A stretch of 64,000 bases of DNA, taken from Arthrobacter sp. CAU 1506. Lineage in GTDB: Bacteria > Actinomycetota > Actinomycetes > Actinomycetales > Micrococcaceae. Location: positions 1 to 64,000 of the forward strand of contig NZ_SUKC01000006.1 of assembly GCF_005047635.1 (NCBI RefSeq). Reading direction: 5' to 3'. Below are positions 52,401 through 60,497 of the stretch, piece after piece. The translations under genes were made by a program, and so were the position numbers. Positions within the stretch are counted from its first letter, which is position 1, and every line of letters begins with the position of its first letter. The notes beneath the pieces are model-generated. The model was not told the origin of the DNA. It made no database searches and saw only the letters and a program-made list of their open reading frames with translations.

Positions 52401-52443
52401 ACTCCATCCGCCGGCAACGATCGAGGAGGAGGTGTCCTCATGA
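49441..52443 (+). CDS. mnhA: Na+/H+ antiporter subunit A fused to B (MrpA/MnhA + MnhB)
   Basis: A 1000-residue polytopic subunit homologous to NADH dehydrogenase ND5. The proton-antiporter core lies in about residues 115-420 ([57 protein letters not shown]). The C-terminal ~160 residues ([37 protein letters not shown]) are an MnhB domain, so A and B are fused, as is usual in actinobacteria. The multi-subunit complex exchanges Na+ for H+ and serves pH and salt tolerance. GTG 49441; ATGA overlap with mnhC. Confidence 0.95.
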   Translation: [1000 protein letters not shown]

Positions 52444-52913
52444 CGGTCAACCTGACCCTGCTGCTGGTGATGGGTGTGCTGTTCGCCGTGGGCGTCTACC
52501 TGATCCTGGAACGTAGCCTGACCCGAGTGATGCTCGGCCTCATGCTGATCACCAACGGCGCGAACCTGCTGCTGCTCAGCACCGGCGGACCCGCCGGACT
52601 GGCGCCGATCTTCGGGATGGACGTCCCAGCGGAGACCTACAGTGATCCGCTGCCACAGGCCTTGATCCTTACCTCCATCGTGATCTCCTTTGCGGTCACC
52701 GCGTTCATGTTGGCGATCATCTACCGTTCCTGGGTTCTGGGACGGCAGGACGAGGTCCAGGACGATATCGAAGACCGCCGCGTGGCAAACCAGCCGACCT
52801 TCGACGCAGAAGACGACGCCGAGATCCCGGCGGAAACCACCGAGTTCGTCCCGCCGGACGAGGCGGAGGAAACACCTGCCACCAACAGGGCCCGGACGGA
52901 GAGGGAGAAGTGA
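52440..52913 (+). CDS. mnhC: Na+/H+ antiporter subunit C (MrpC/MnhC)
   Basis: 157 residues with three hydrophobic segments, homologous to NuoK. MGVLFAVGVYLILERSLTRVMLGLMLITNGANLLLL is the family core with a membrane-embedded Asn/Glu pair. The C-terminal ~55 residues are an acidic tail (DEVQDDIED...DAEDDAEIPAET). Overlaps both neighbours by four bases. Confidence 0.95.
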   Translation: MTVNLTLLLVMGVLFAVGVYLILERSLTRVMLGLMLITNGANLLLLSTGGPAGLAPIFGMDVPAETYSDPLPQALILTSIVISFAVTAFMLAIIYRSWVLGRQDEVQDDIEDRRVANQPTFDAEDDAEIPAETTEFVPPDEAEETPATNRARTEREK

Positions 52914-54532
52914 ACGCCGCACAGATCGCGCCGCTGGCAGTAGTCCTGCCGCTGCTGGGCGCAGCCTTGGCGTTCGTGCTGATCCGCCACCCGAACGCCC
53001 AACGCCGTACCGGTGCCACCACGCTGACCGTGACGCTGGCGCTGGAGGTCGTCATGCTGGCCTCGGCCTGGGCCAACGGTGCCCAGGCGGTGAACATCGG
53101 CGGCTGGATTCCGCCGTTCGGGATCACCATGGTGGTCGACGAACTGTCCGCGCTGATGCTGGTAGTCTCCTCCGCCGTCAGCCTGGCGGTGCTGCTGTAT
53201 GCCTCCGGCCAGGGCATGGCGGACAGTGACGAAGAAGGCCCGGTCTCGATCTTCCACCCGACCTACCTGATCCTGGTGGCCGGTGTGTCCAACGCATTCC
53301 TGACCGGCGATCTGTTCAACCTGTATGTGGGCTTCGAAATGCTGCTCACGGCAAGCTATGTCCTGATGACCCTGGGCGGCACCAGCCCGCGCATCCGCGC
53401 CGGGGTGACCTACGTCGTCGTCAGCGTCATCTCCTCGATGCTGTTCCTGGTGTCCATCGCGATGATCTACGCGGCGACCGGAACCATCAACATGGCCGAC
53501 CTGGCGATCAAGCTCGGCGAGTTGGAGCCGTCGACGCAGATGACCCTGCACCTCATGCTGCTGGTGGCCTTCGGCATCAAGGCGGCGGTCTTCCCGTTGT
53601 CCTTCTGGCTGCCTGACTCCTACCCGACGGCGCCGGCACCGGTCACCGCGGTGTTCGCCGGCCTGCTGACCAAGGTCGGCGTCTATGCGTTGATCCGCAC
53701 CGAGACGCTGCTGTTCCCGGGAGACCGCCTGAACACCTTCCTGATGGTGGTGGCCGTGCTGACCATGCTGGTCGGCATCCTGGGCGCGGTGGCCCAGATC
53801 GACATCAAACGTATGCTCTCCTTTACCTTGGTCAGCCACATCGGCTACATGGTCTTCGGCTTGGCGATGTCCTCGGTGGTGGGCCTAGGCGCCGCTGTCT
53901 ACTATGTGGCACACCACATCACCGTGCAAACCAGCCTGTTCCTGGTGGCGGGCCTGATTGAACGCCGCGGCGGCACCACCAACATGGACCGGCTGGGCGG
54001 GCTGGCCAAACTGTCGCCGCTGCTGGCCATCCTGTTCTTTGTGCCGGCGATGAACCTGGCCGGGATTCCGCCGTTCTCCGGCTTCCTCGGCAAGATCGGC
54101 CTGGTGCAGGGCGGCGTGGACCTGGGCACCCCGGTCGCCTGGGTGCTGGTGGCGGGCAGCATGATCACCTCGCTGCTGACGCTGCTTGCTCTGGCCCGGG
54201 TCTGGAACCGTGTGTTCTGGCGGCGCCCGGAAGACGCCGAACACCCGGACCCGGTACTGGTAGCGACCAAACCCGACGGGTCGGCGGTACGGACCACCCG
54301 CCACGTGGAGGAACGTCCGCACGGCCGGTTCACCGGGCGGGGCATCGTGCAACTGCTGCCCATGCCGATGGTCTGGCCGACGATCGGGCTGGTGGCAATG
54401 GGCCTGGCCCTGACGGTCTTCGCCGGACCGCTCTTCGACCTGAGCGACCAGGCGGCCCGCGAGATGCTGCAGCGCACGCCGTACATCGAGGCGGTCCTCG
54501 GAGAAGGCGCCATGCAGGGGGCCGGCCAATGA
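52910..54532 (+). CDS. mnhD: Na+/H+ antiporter subunit D (MrpD/MnhD)
   Basis: A 540-residue ND2/ND4-type antiporter-like subunit, about 14 hydrophobic segments. FNLYVGFEMLLTASYVLMTLG (about 140), AAVFPLSFWLPDSYPTAPAPVTAVFAGLLTKVGVYALIR (about 220-260) with the conserved Lys and Glu of the proton path. GTG start in GTGA overlap with mnhC, ATGA with mnhE. Confidence 0.95.
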   Translation: MNAAQIAPLAVVLPLLGAALAFVLIRHPNAQRRTGATTLTVTLALEVVMLASAWANGAQAVNIGGWIPPFGITMVVDELSALMLVVSSAVSLAVLLYASGQGMADSDEEGPVSIFHPTYLILVAGVSNAFLTGDLFNLYVGFEMLLTASYVLMTLGGTSPRIRAGVTYVVVSVISSMLFLVSIAMIYAATGTINMADLAIKLGELEPSTQMTLHLMLLVAFGIKAAVFPLSFWLPDSYPTAPAPVTAVFAGLLTKVGVYALIRTETLLFPGDRLNTFLMVVAVLTMLVGILGAVAQIDIKRMLSFTLVSHIGYMVFGLAMSSVVGLGAAVYYVAHHITVQTSLFLVAGLIERRGGTTNMDRLGGLAKLSPLLAILFFVPAMNLAGIPPFSGFLGKIGLVQGGVDLGTPVAWVLVAGSMITSLLTLLALARVWNRVFWRRPEDAEHPDPVLVATKPDGSAVRTTRHVEERPHGRFTGRGIVQLLPMPMVWPTIGLVAMGLALTVFAGPLFDLSDQAAREMLQRTPYIEAVLGEGAMQGAGQ

Positions 54533-55089
54533 GGAAACCGCGCATCTCCATCTGGATCGAGCTGCCCCTGCTGGCCTGGCTGGTCTTCCTCTGGGGCGCC
54601 CTGTGGCAGGACTTCAGCGCCGGCAACCTGATTTTCGGTCTGCTGATCGCGCTGCTGATCGTGAACCTGTTCTACCTGCCGCCGGTGGAGCTGAGCGGCC
54701 GCTTCAATCCGCTCGCAGCCGTGGTCTTCGCCGCGACCTTCGTGTGGAAAGTGGCGGTGGCCAGCTTCCAAGTGTTTTGGCTGGCCCTCACGACCGGGCC
54801 AAAGCTGCGCAACGCGGTGGTGGCGGTGCAACTGCGAAGCCATTCGGACTTGCTGGTGACTGCCACCGGGCATGCCATCTCGTTGATCCCAGGCAGCTTC
54901 GTGGTGGATGTGGACCGGTCCACCTCCACGCTGTACCTGCACGTGATCGACGTGGACACCAAGGAAGCCGCCGAGGCGTTCCAGGCCGAGGTGCGCCAGA
55001 TCGAGGCGGGGCTGATCAGGATGATGGGGACCAAACAAGAACTGGAGCTGGTCAAGGCCGAAGGCGCCGGCAGAGGAGGGGCAGCGTAA
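54529..55089 (+). CDS. mnhE: Na+/H+ antiporter subunit E (MrpE/MnhE)
   Basis: 186 residues. Two to three N-terminal hydrophobic segments and a cytoplasmic domain with NAVVAVQLRSHSDLLVTATGHAISLIPGSFVVDVD, the MnhE signature, ending in LYLHVIDVDT. The last ~30 residues are helical and charged. Confidence 0.94.
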   Translation: MRKPRISIWIELPLLAWLVFLWGALWQDFSAGNLIFGLLIALLIVNLFYLPPVELSGRFNPLAAVVFAATFVWKVAVASFQVFWLALTTGPKLRNAVVAVQLRSHSDLLVTATGHAISLIPGSFVVDVDRSTSTLYLHVIDVDTKEAAEAFQAEVRQIEAGLIRMMGTKQELELVKAEGAGRGGAA

Positions 55090-55091
55090 AC

Positions 55092-55370
55092 GTGGAGATC
55101 ATGCCGATTGCCCAAATCATCGTCAGCGTCATCCTCGCCCTGTCCGCGGTGTTGGCGATGGTCCGCCTGGCGCGCGGGCCGTCACTCTTGGACAGGCTGC
55201 TCGCCATTGACGTGCTGCTTGCCGTTGTCTGCGCCGGACTGATTGTGGACATGGCCGCCGGACGCCACATGAACAACCTGACGCTGGTCGTCGCGATCTG
55301 CCTGATCGGCTTCATCGGCTCGGTAGCCGTGGCCCGGTTCGTTACCGACGGGCGGCCCCGTGAACACTGA
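55092..55370 (+). CDS. mnhF: Na+/H+ antiporter subunit F (MrpF/MnhF)
   Basis: 92 residues from GTG 55092 (89 from ATG 55101), three hydrophobic segments. RLARGPSLLDRLLAIDVLLAVVCAGLI is the MnhF core with the conserved Asp. The start is two bases after the mnhE stop, with GAGGAGGGG upstream inside mnhE. It overlaps mnhG by 11 bases. Confidence 0.93.
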   Translation: MEIMPIAQIIVSVILALSAVLAMVRLARGPSLLDRLLAIDVLLAVVCAGLIVDMAAGRHMNNLTLVVAICLIGFIGSVAVARFVTDGRPREH

Positions 55371-55950
55371 CCTGATCCTCGACATCGCCACCGCCGCCTG
55401 CTTGATCGTCGGCTCGTTAATGTCACTTGCCGCGGGCATCGGCCTGCTGCGGTTTCCCGACCTGCTCTCGCGGATGCACGCCGCCACGAAGCCGCAGGTG
55501 TTCGGTCTGCTGCTGCTGCTGACCGGTCTGGCCCTGCAACTGCGCAGCTGGGTGGTCGTGCCCGTGCTGGTGATCGCGTGGCTGTTCCAGCTGCTCACGG
55601 TGCCGGTCTCGGCGCACATGGTGGGCCGCGCCGGCTACCGGACCAAACACTTGCGCCGGGAAATCCTCAGCGTGGACGACCTCGACGCGGTGGTGGAAGC
55701 GGCAGCCAGAGAAGAACCCGACGCGCAGCCCGACGCCGGTACCGCCGTCGACGCGGCCGACCTCGACCCCACTGCGTCCGACCCGGCGGACCCGGCAGCC
55801 GGGGACGGTGCAGCGTCCGATCCGGCAGGCGCCGAAGGCTCCACCGCGGCCCGCGGCGCGGACCACGGGGTGGGGGACAGACAGAGCGCGGCGACGGCCG
55901 CAGGCCCAGTCCGGAACGACCAGGACTCCACCGGAAGGCACAAGGACTAG
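55360..55950 (+). CDS. mnhG: Na+/H+ antiporter subunit G (MrpG/MnhG) with long acidic tail
   Basis: 196 residues. The first ~100 are a normal MnhG: three hydrophobic segments and GIGLLRFPDLLSRMHAATKPQVFG. The remaining ~90 are an unrelated Ala/Asp/Pro/Gly-rich tail with repeated DPA/AADxxP runs, more than doubling the usual subunit mass on the cytoplasmic side. GTG 55360 starts within mnhF. Last gene of the operon; GC-rich inverted repeat follows. Confidence 0.93.
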   Translation: MNTDLILDIATAACLIVGSLMSLAAGIGLLRFPDLLSRMHAATKPQVFGLLLLLTGLALQLRSWVVVPVLVIAWLFQLLTVPVSAHMVGRAGYRTKHLRREILSVDDLDAVVEAAAREEPDAQPDAGTAVDAADLDPTASDPADPAAGDGAASDPAGAEGSTAARGADHGVGDRQSAATAAGPVRNDQDSTGRHKD

Positions 55951-56013
55951 GAACGCCGGCAGGGACGGGACCGCAGCCCCGCCCCCGCCGGCGCGTCCGC
56001 TAAACCTGCCGGT

Positions 56014-56274
56014 TTAGACGATTTCCGGGGTCTTCTCGTAGTGCAGCACGGCCTTGGCGGTGGCCCGCTTGAGCAGAACCTGGATCACCCGGCCAACCGT
56101 GCCGGACACCACCGCGAACACCACGGCGGACTGCAGGCTGTTTTCCAGGTCATCGTCGGACTGGGGCGCATCGTGGCCGGTTACCGCTTTCCACACGTGA
56201 CCCAGAATGCGGGTGGCTGCCAGACCCGCACCAATACTCACCAGGGTGCCCAAGAGCCTCAATACAACGGTCAT
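56014..56274 (-). CDS. DUF4235-family small membrane protein
   Basis: 86 residues with two hydrophobic segments (about 5-25 and 47-67) and a short polar loop KAVTGHDAPQSDDD between; the arrangement and KAVTGxxxP motif match DUF4235. Role unknown. AAGGAG seven bases before the ATG; TAGGCT at 56333-56328 (minus) is a candidate -10. A CTAAACC/GGTTTAG hairpin (56000-56017) overlaps the stop. Confidence 0.87.
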   Translation of the reverse strand: MTVVLRLLGTLVSIGAGLAATRILGHVWKAVTGHDAPQSDDDLENSLQSAVVFAVVSGTVGRVIQVLLKRATAKAVLHYEKTPEIV

Positions 56275-56449
56275 CTCTGCTCCTTCCCGGGGCGCCGGGT
56301 CCCCGTGTCATCAGCTCTACCGCTCCCAGCCTACTGCCCGGCACCCACCCGTCCCGCCGTCGTCGTGCATTTTCCAACGGGTGGCGGCCGAATGGGCCCG
56401 CCGCGGCGGCGAGTGTAAACTGGTGCGTGCTGCTAGACAGCATCGATAA

Positions 56450-56564
56450 CGACAGGGGAGCGTCCGACCGCCCGGCACACGCCGGACACCGGGAGGGACG
56501 CTGAGAGTGCGGAGAGACCGCAGACCCTCGAACCTGCTCCGGTTAGTACCGGCGAAGGGAGTCG
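56450..56564 (+). ncRNA. TPP (thiamine pyrophosphate) riboswitch
   Basis: All conserved TPP-aptamer elements occur in order. CGAC (56450) starts P1, GGGGAGCGTCC begins P2, and GGGACGCTGAGA carries the CUGAGA motif. GACCCTCGAACCTG is next, then CCGGTTAGTACCGGCG, and AAGGGA closes before GTCG (P1 3' side, 56561-56564). Downstream is a YkoEDC-type thiamine-precursor importer. Ligand binding should shut expression off; the expression platform appears to mask the Shine-Dalgarno. Confidence 0.96.
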
Positions 56565-56596
56565 AGTTCTCGGGGTATGCCATTCGGCCGCCCTCC

Positions 56597-56614
56597 CCTC
56601 CTGCACCCAGGAGG
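56597..56614 (+). promoter_or_regulatory. Shine-Dalgarno-masking hairpin of the TPP riboswitch
   Basis: CCTCCTG (56597-56603), loop CACC, CAGGAGG (56608-56614): a perfect 7-bp hairpin. It buries the AGGAGG SD five bases before GTG 56620. No T-run terminator is seen between aptamer and gene, so control is probably at translation start. Confidence 0.8.
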
Positions 56615-56619
56615 ATTTC

Positions 56620-57240
56620 GTGAGTTCCGTTTCGAATGCACCGTCCACGCCCACTCCCGCGCGCACACCGCGGTACGGCTGGCGGGTGGTGGACATTGTC
56701 GTCGCCTCGGTGGTGGCCGTGGCCGTCGGCGTTATTTTCTGGGCCTGGTCGGCGGCTTGGCCGCTGATCGAGGGCCTCACCGTTGCCTTCCCGCCCGCTG
56801 CCGGCCTCTACACTGGCGGCTGGCTGATGGCCGGCGTGCTGGGCGGGCTGATCATCCGCAAGCCCGGGGCAGCGATCTACTGCGAGATGCTGGCCGCGAT
56901 TGTCTCGGCGCTGCTGGGCACCAGCTTCGGCATGACCGTGCTGGTGTCCGGCCTGATCCAGGGTCTGGGGGCCGAGCTGGTGTTCCTGCTCTTCCTGTAC
57001 CGGAAGTTCAACATGGCGGTGGCCATGCTGGCCGGCCTCGGCGCGGGCCTGGCGCTGTCGATCAGCGAGAACATCCTGTACAACATGCTCTGGGCGCCCG
57101 CTTGGCAGCTGGCCTACGTGGGCTTCGCCGCCGTCTCCGGCGTGGTGATTGCCGGGATGCTGCCCTGGCTGGCGGTCAAGGGCCTGGCCAGGACGGGCGT
57201 GTTGTCCTCCTTCGCGGCGGGCCGCACGGCGGACGTCTGA
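56620..57240 (+). CDS. ykoE: ECF transporter substrate-binding component for HMP/thiamine (YkoE family)
   Basis: A 206-residue S component with six hydrophobic segments. FPPAAGLYTGGWLMAGVLGGLIIRKPGAAIYCEMLAA-type pattern (about 55-92) is the YkoE core. It binds the thiamine precursor hydroxymethylpyrimidine (or thiamine) on the outer face. GTG start with AGGAGG; under the TPP riboswitch and in one operon with the double ATPase and the T component. Confidence 0.94.
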   Translation: MSSVSNAPSTPTPARTPRYGWRVVDIVVASVVAVAVGVIFWAWSAAWPLIEGLTVAFPPAAGLYTGGWLMAGVLGGLIIRKPGAAIYCEMLAAIVSALLGTSFGMTVLVSGLIQGLGAELVFLLFLYRKFNMAVAMLAGLGAGLALSISENILYNMLWAPAWQLAYVGFAAVSGVVIAGMLPWLAVKGLARTGVLSSFAAGRTADV

Positions 57241-57248
57241 GCCGTTCC

Positions 57249-58766
57249 ATGGGACTGCAGAGTACGACGGCGGTGCCCGGCCCGGTACCGGTCCTCGCCG
57301 AGGGGTGGGGCTGGCGCCATGCCGGCCGCAAGGCCCCGGCGGTCAGCGACGCCAGCTTCAGCATAGAGCCGGGCGAACGGGTCCTGTTGCTGGGTGCTTC
57401 GGGCGCCGGAAAATCCACGCTGCTGCACGCCATGGCGGGCGTCCTCGGCGACGACGGGGAAGGCGAGGAGACCGGCCGGCTCACGGTCGCCGGGCTGCGT
57501 CCCTCGGACGCCCGCGGCCGCGCCGGGCTGGTGCTGCAGGATCCGGAGAGCCAACTGGTGCTGGCCCGCGTGGGCGACGAAGTGGCCTTCGGGGCGGAGA
57601 ACCTGTCCGTCCCGCGCCCACAAATCTGGGATCGCGTCCGCGAATCACTGGCCGACGTTGGACTGGACGTGCCGCTGGATCATCCCACCGCGGCCCTGTC
57701 AGGTGGACAGAAACAGCGGCTGGCGCTGGCCTCGGTGCTGGCCATGCGGCCGGGGCTGCTGCTGCTGGACGAGCCGACCGCCAACCTGGACCCGGACGGC
57801 GTGCGGGAAGTCCGCGACGCCGTGGCCCGGGTGCTGGACCGCACCGGGGCCACCTTGGTGGTGGTGGAACACCGGGTGGCCGTCTGGGCGGACGTCGTGG
57901 ACCGGGTGATCGTGCTGGCGGCCGGAGGCGGCGTGTTGGCCGACGGCCCGCCAAGCAAGGTGCTGGCCGAGAGCGCCACCCGTGCCCGGCTGGTGGAGGC
58001 CGGCGTTTGGGTTCCCGGACATACTCCGCAGCTCAGGCTGCCCGCCGCTCCGGCGCCCGGCGGACCTTTGCTGCAGGCGGTGGGTCTGGACGTGGCCCGG
58101 AGCCGTAAGGCCGGGCCGGTGCTGCGGGCCGTGGACCTGGACCTGCTCAGCGGGCAAGCCCTGAGTGTCACCGGACCGAACGGCGCCGGCAAGTCCACGC
58201 TGGCGCTCACGCTGGGCGGCCTGCTGGCACCGGCCCGCGGTGAACTGTCCACAACCCCGGCACTGCATCGTGGCGCGGCGCAGTCTCCGGTGAAATGGAA
58301 GTCCGCCCAGCTGGTGGCTCGGATTGGCAGCGTGTTCCAGGAACCGGAACACCAGTTCCTGACCAGCACGGTGGCGGACGAGCTGGAGTTCGGTCCGCGG
58401 CGGGTGGCGAAGCTGCCCGAGGCGGAAGTCCGGCGCCGGGTGGACAATATCGCCGAACGGCTCCGGCTGACCCGGCTGCTGCGCGCCAACCCCTTTACCC
58501 TGTCCGGCGGCGAGAAGCGCCGGCTCTCGGTGGCCACCATGCTGGCCACCGGCCCGGACATCCTGATGCTGGACGAGCCCACCTTCGGGCAGGATGCCAA
58601 CACCTGGGCGGAACTGGTCACCCTGCTGGCCGAGTTGGTGGCCGACGGCAAAAGCGTGGTGTCCGTGACACACGACGCCGACTTCACCGCAGCGCTGGGC
58701 GGCTCCGCCGTGCGGGTGGCCGACGGCGGAGTCCAACCGGTGCAGACGCTCCGGAGGGCAGCATGA
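57249..58766 (+). CDS. ykoD: ECF transporter double ATPase (YkoD family)
   Basis: A 505-residue fusion of two ABC ATPases. Domain 1: Walker A GASGAGKS (49-56), LSGGQKQR, LLLLDEPTANLD. Domain 2: Walker A GPNGAGKS (309-316), QEPEHQFL Q-loop, LSGGEKRR, LMLDEPTFGQD. This combined EcfA/A' form is characteristic of YkoEDC systems. ATG 57249 lies eight bases after ykoE with no good SD, so translation is probably coupled. Confidence 0.93.
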   Translation: MGLQSTTAVPGPVPVLAEGWGWRHAGRKAPAVSDASFSIEPGERVLLLGASGAGKSTLLHAMAGVLGDDGEGEETGRLTVAGLRPSDARGRAGLVLQDPESQLVLARVGDEVAFGAENLSVPRPQIWDRVRESLADVGLDVPLDHPTAALSGGQKQRLALASVLAMRPGLLLLDEPTANLDPDGVREVRDAVARVLDRTGATLVVVEHRVAVWADVVDRVIVLAAGGGVLADGPPSKVLAESATRARLVEAGVWVPGHTPQLRLPAAPAPGGPLLQAVGLDVARSRKAGPVLRAVDLDLLSGQALSVTGPNGAGKSTLALTLGGLLAPARGELSTTPALHRGAAQSPVKWKSAQLVARIGSVFQEPEHQFLTSTVADELEFGPRRVAKLPEAEVRRRVDNIAERLRLTRLLRANPFTLSGGEKRRLSVATMLATGPDILMLDEPTFGQDANTWAELVTLLAELVADGKSVVSVTHDADFTAALGGSAVRVADGGVQPVQTLRRAA

Positions 58767-59560
58767 GCGCGGATCTGATGACACCGCGGCTCAGCGCGTC
58801 GCCGTTCAGCCGCGCCAACCCGGTGTCCAAGCTGGCCGCCGCAGCGGTGATCACCGTGGTGGTCATGCTCAGCGTGGACTGGGTCAGCGCGTCGGTGGTG
58901 CTGGCGGCCGAGCTGCTGCTGATGCCCGTGCTGGGGGTGAACCCGTGGCTGCTGTTCAAGCGCGGCTGGCCCTTGCTCGCGGCGGCGGCCACCGGGGCCT
59001 GGGCCACGGCGCTGTTGGCGGAGAAGACCGGGGCCGTGCTGTTCCAGCTTGGTCCGGTGGTGTTCACCGATGATTCGGTAGCCGGCGGAATCGCCATCGG
59101 GCTGCGGTCGCTCGCCGTGGCCTTGCCGGGCATTTTCCTGCTGCTGACCACCGACCCCACGGACCTGGCCGACGCGCTGGCGCAGAAGCTCAAGCTGCCG
59201 CACCGGTTCGTGCTGGGGGCACTGGCCGCCATGCGGCTGGTCGGGCTGCTGGTGGAGGAATGGCGGACCCTCGGTTTGGCCCGCCGGGCCCGCGGGGTCG
59301 GCGCGGAGAACCGGCCGCTGGCCAAGGCCGGCGCGTTCGTGGGCCAGGCCTTCGGGCTGATTGTGCAGGCCATCCGGCGGGCCACCCGGCTGGCGGTAGC
59401 CATGGAGGCCCGCGGTTTTGGTGCCGGTCGGCGGACCTGGGCGCGCGAGTCCAGCTACAGCACGGTGGACGTTTGGGTGCTGCTGGGCGGCGTGCTGATC
59501 GCGGCCGCCGCTGCCGCCGCCGCAGTGGCCGCCGGCACCTGGAACTTCATCTTCGTCTGA
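58763..59560 (+). CDS. ykoC: ECF transporter transmembrane component (YkoC/EcfT)
   Basis: A 265-residue EcfT with about five hydrophobic segments and the two coupling ARG motifs ARRARGV (near 174) and AMEARGFG (near 213) that dock into the ATPases. It starts in an ATGA overlap with ykoD, with GGAGG nearby. A CCCGGC/GCCGGG hairpin (59588-59607) follows. Confidence 0.93.
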   Translation: MSADLMTPRLSASPFSRANPVSKLAAAAVITVVVMLSVDWVSASVVLAAELLLMPVLGVNPWLLFKRGWPLLAAAATGAWATALLAEKTGAVLFQLGPVVFTDDSVAGGIAIGLRSLAVALPGIFLLLTTDPTDLADALAQKLKLPHRFVLGALAAMRLVGLLVEEWRTLGLARRARGVGAENRPLAKAGAFVGQAFGLIVQAIRRATRLAVAMEARGFGAGRRTWARESSYSTVDVWVLLGGVLIAAAAAAAAVAAGTWNFIFV

Positions 59561-59618
59561 GCTGGGGGCGGCGGGAGGGCGGCGAGGCCCGGCAGTGAAT
59601 GGCCGGGACCGGCGGCAG

Positions 59619-60491
59619 CTACTCCCGGCTGCCTTCGGCCAGCAACGCGGTCAATTCCTCGGTCAGCTCCGGCGACATCGGGATCTCCTTGCCATCGATG
59701 CTCTTCACCGGTGCCAGCAGCCGGATGCTGGAGACGAGCCAGACGGCATCGGCCTCGTACAGGTCGTCCGGTTCCAGCGGGCCATAGCCCAGCTGCCAGC
59801 CAGCCGACGCCGCCGCCTTGAACAGCACCGCCTGGGATGTGCCCGGCAGGATGCCGCTCTCCAGCAGCGGGGTGACCAGGGTCCTGACGCCGTCGCGCAC
59901 CCGCGCCATCAGCACGGTGGAGGTGGGTCCTTCGAGGACGCGGCCGTCGCTGGACGTGAAGATGACGTCATCGGCGTCGTTCTTGTGGGCGTAGCGCAGC
60001 GCCGCCATGTTCACCGCGTAGGAGAGCGTCTTGGCGCCCATCAGCAACCACGGGGCGCGTTCGGCCAGCGAGCTGTCATAGCCGCGGTCCAGCAGCAGCA
60101 CCGCGATCCCGTCGGTGCGCTGGCGCTGTCCCGCCGACGGCGGCAGCGAAGCCTGCACCCAGGCAGTGGGTGCGGTGGCGCCTTCCACGCCCCGGGTCAC
60201 CAACAGTTTGATGACCAGCTCCTCGACGGGCGGGTGCTCCGCGATCGCCGTCTTGATCGCCCGCTCCCACGCGTCGGCGGGCGGCAGCTGCAAATCCATG
60301 GTTTCGGCGGACGTTGCGAGCCGGTCCAGATGGGCCTGCACCTTGCGCGGAATTCCGTTCACCGCCAGCAGGGATTCGAAAATGCCGTCCCCGCGGGTGG
60401 CACCGAGGTCGGTGGCCATCAGCTGAGGCTGTGATGCATCTGCGATGCGGCCGTCCTCGTAGGCAGGGTCCAAGAACACCAGAACTGTCAT
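59619..60491 (-). CDS. pabC: 4-amino-4-deoxychorismate lyase (class IV aminotransferase)
   Basis: A 290-residue PLP enzyme. The catalytic Lys is K154 in MGAKTLSYAVNM, with FLDPAYEDGRIADAS at the start and TSSDGRVLEGPTSTVL near 190. It would release pyruvate from aminodeoxychorismate to give p-aminobenzoate for folate. The PabB partner lies 1.6 kb away on the same strand, beyond the oppositely oriented cardiolipin synthase, supporting PabC over branched-chain aminotransferase. TAAGCT six bases before ATG 60491 makes it leaderless. Confidence 0.88.
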   Translation of the reverse strand: MTVLVFLDPAYEDGRIADASQPQLMATDLGATRGDGIFESLLAVNGIPRKVQAHLDRLATSAETMDLQLPPADAWERAIKTAIAEHPPVEELVIKLLVTRGVEGATAPTAWVQASLPPSAGQRQRTDGIAVLLLDRGYDSSLAERAPWLLMGAKTLSYAVNMAALRYAHKNDADDVIFTSSDGRVLEGPTSTVLMARVRDGVRTLVTPLLESGILPGTSQAVLFKAAASAGWQLGYGPLEPDDLYEADAVWLVSSIRLLAPVKSIDGKEIPMSPELTEELTALLAEGSRE

Positions 60492-60497
60492 ACGCCC

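Noticed and set aside
56577-57248. Continuous frame upstream of ykoD through the riboswitch end and ykoE
   Set aside because: It is an out-of-frame shadow of ykoE; the ABC domain begins only after ATG 57249.
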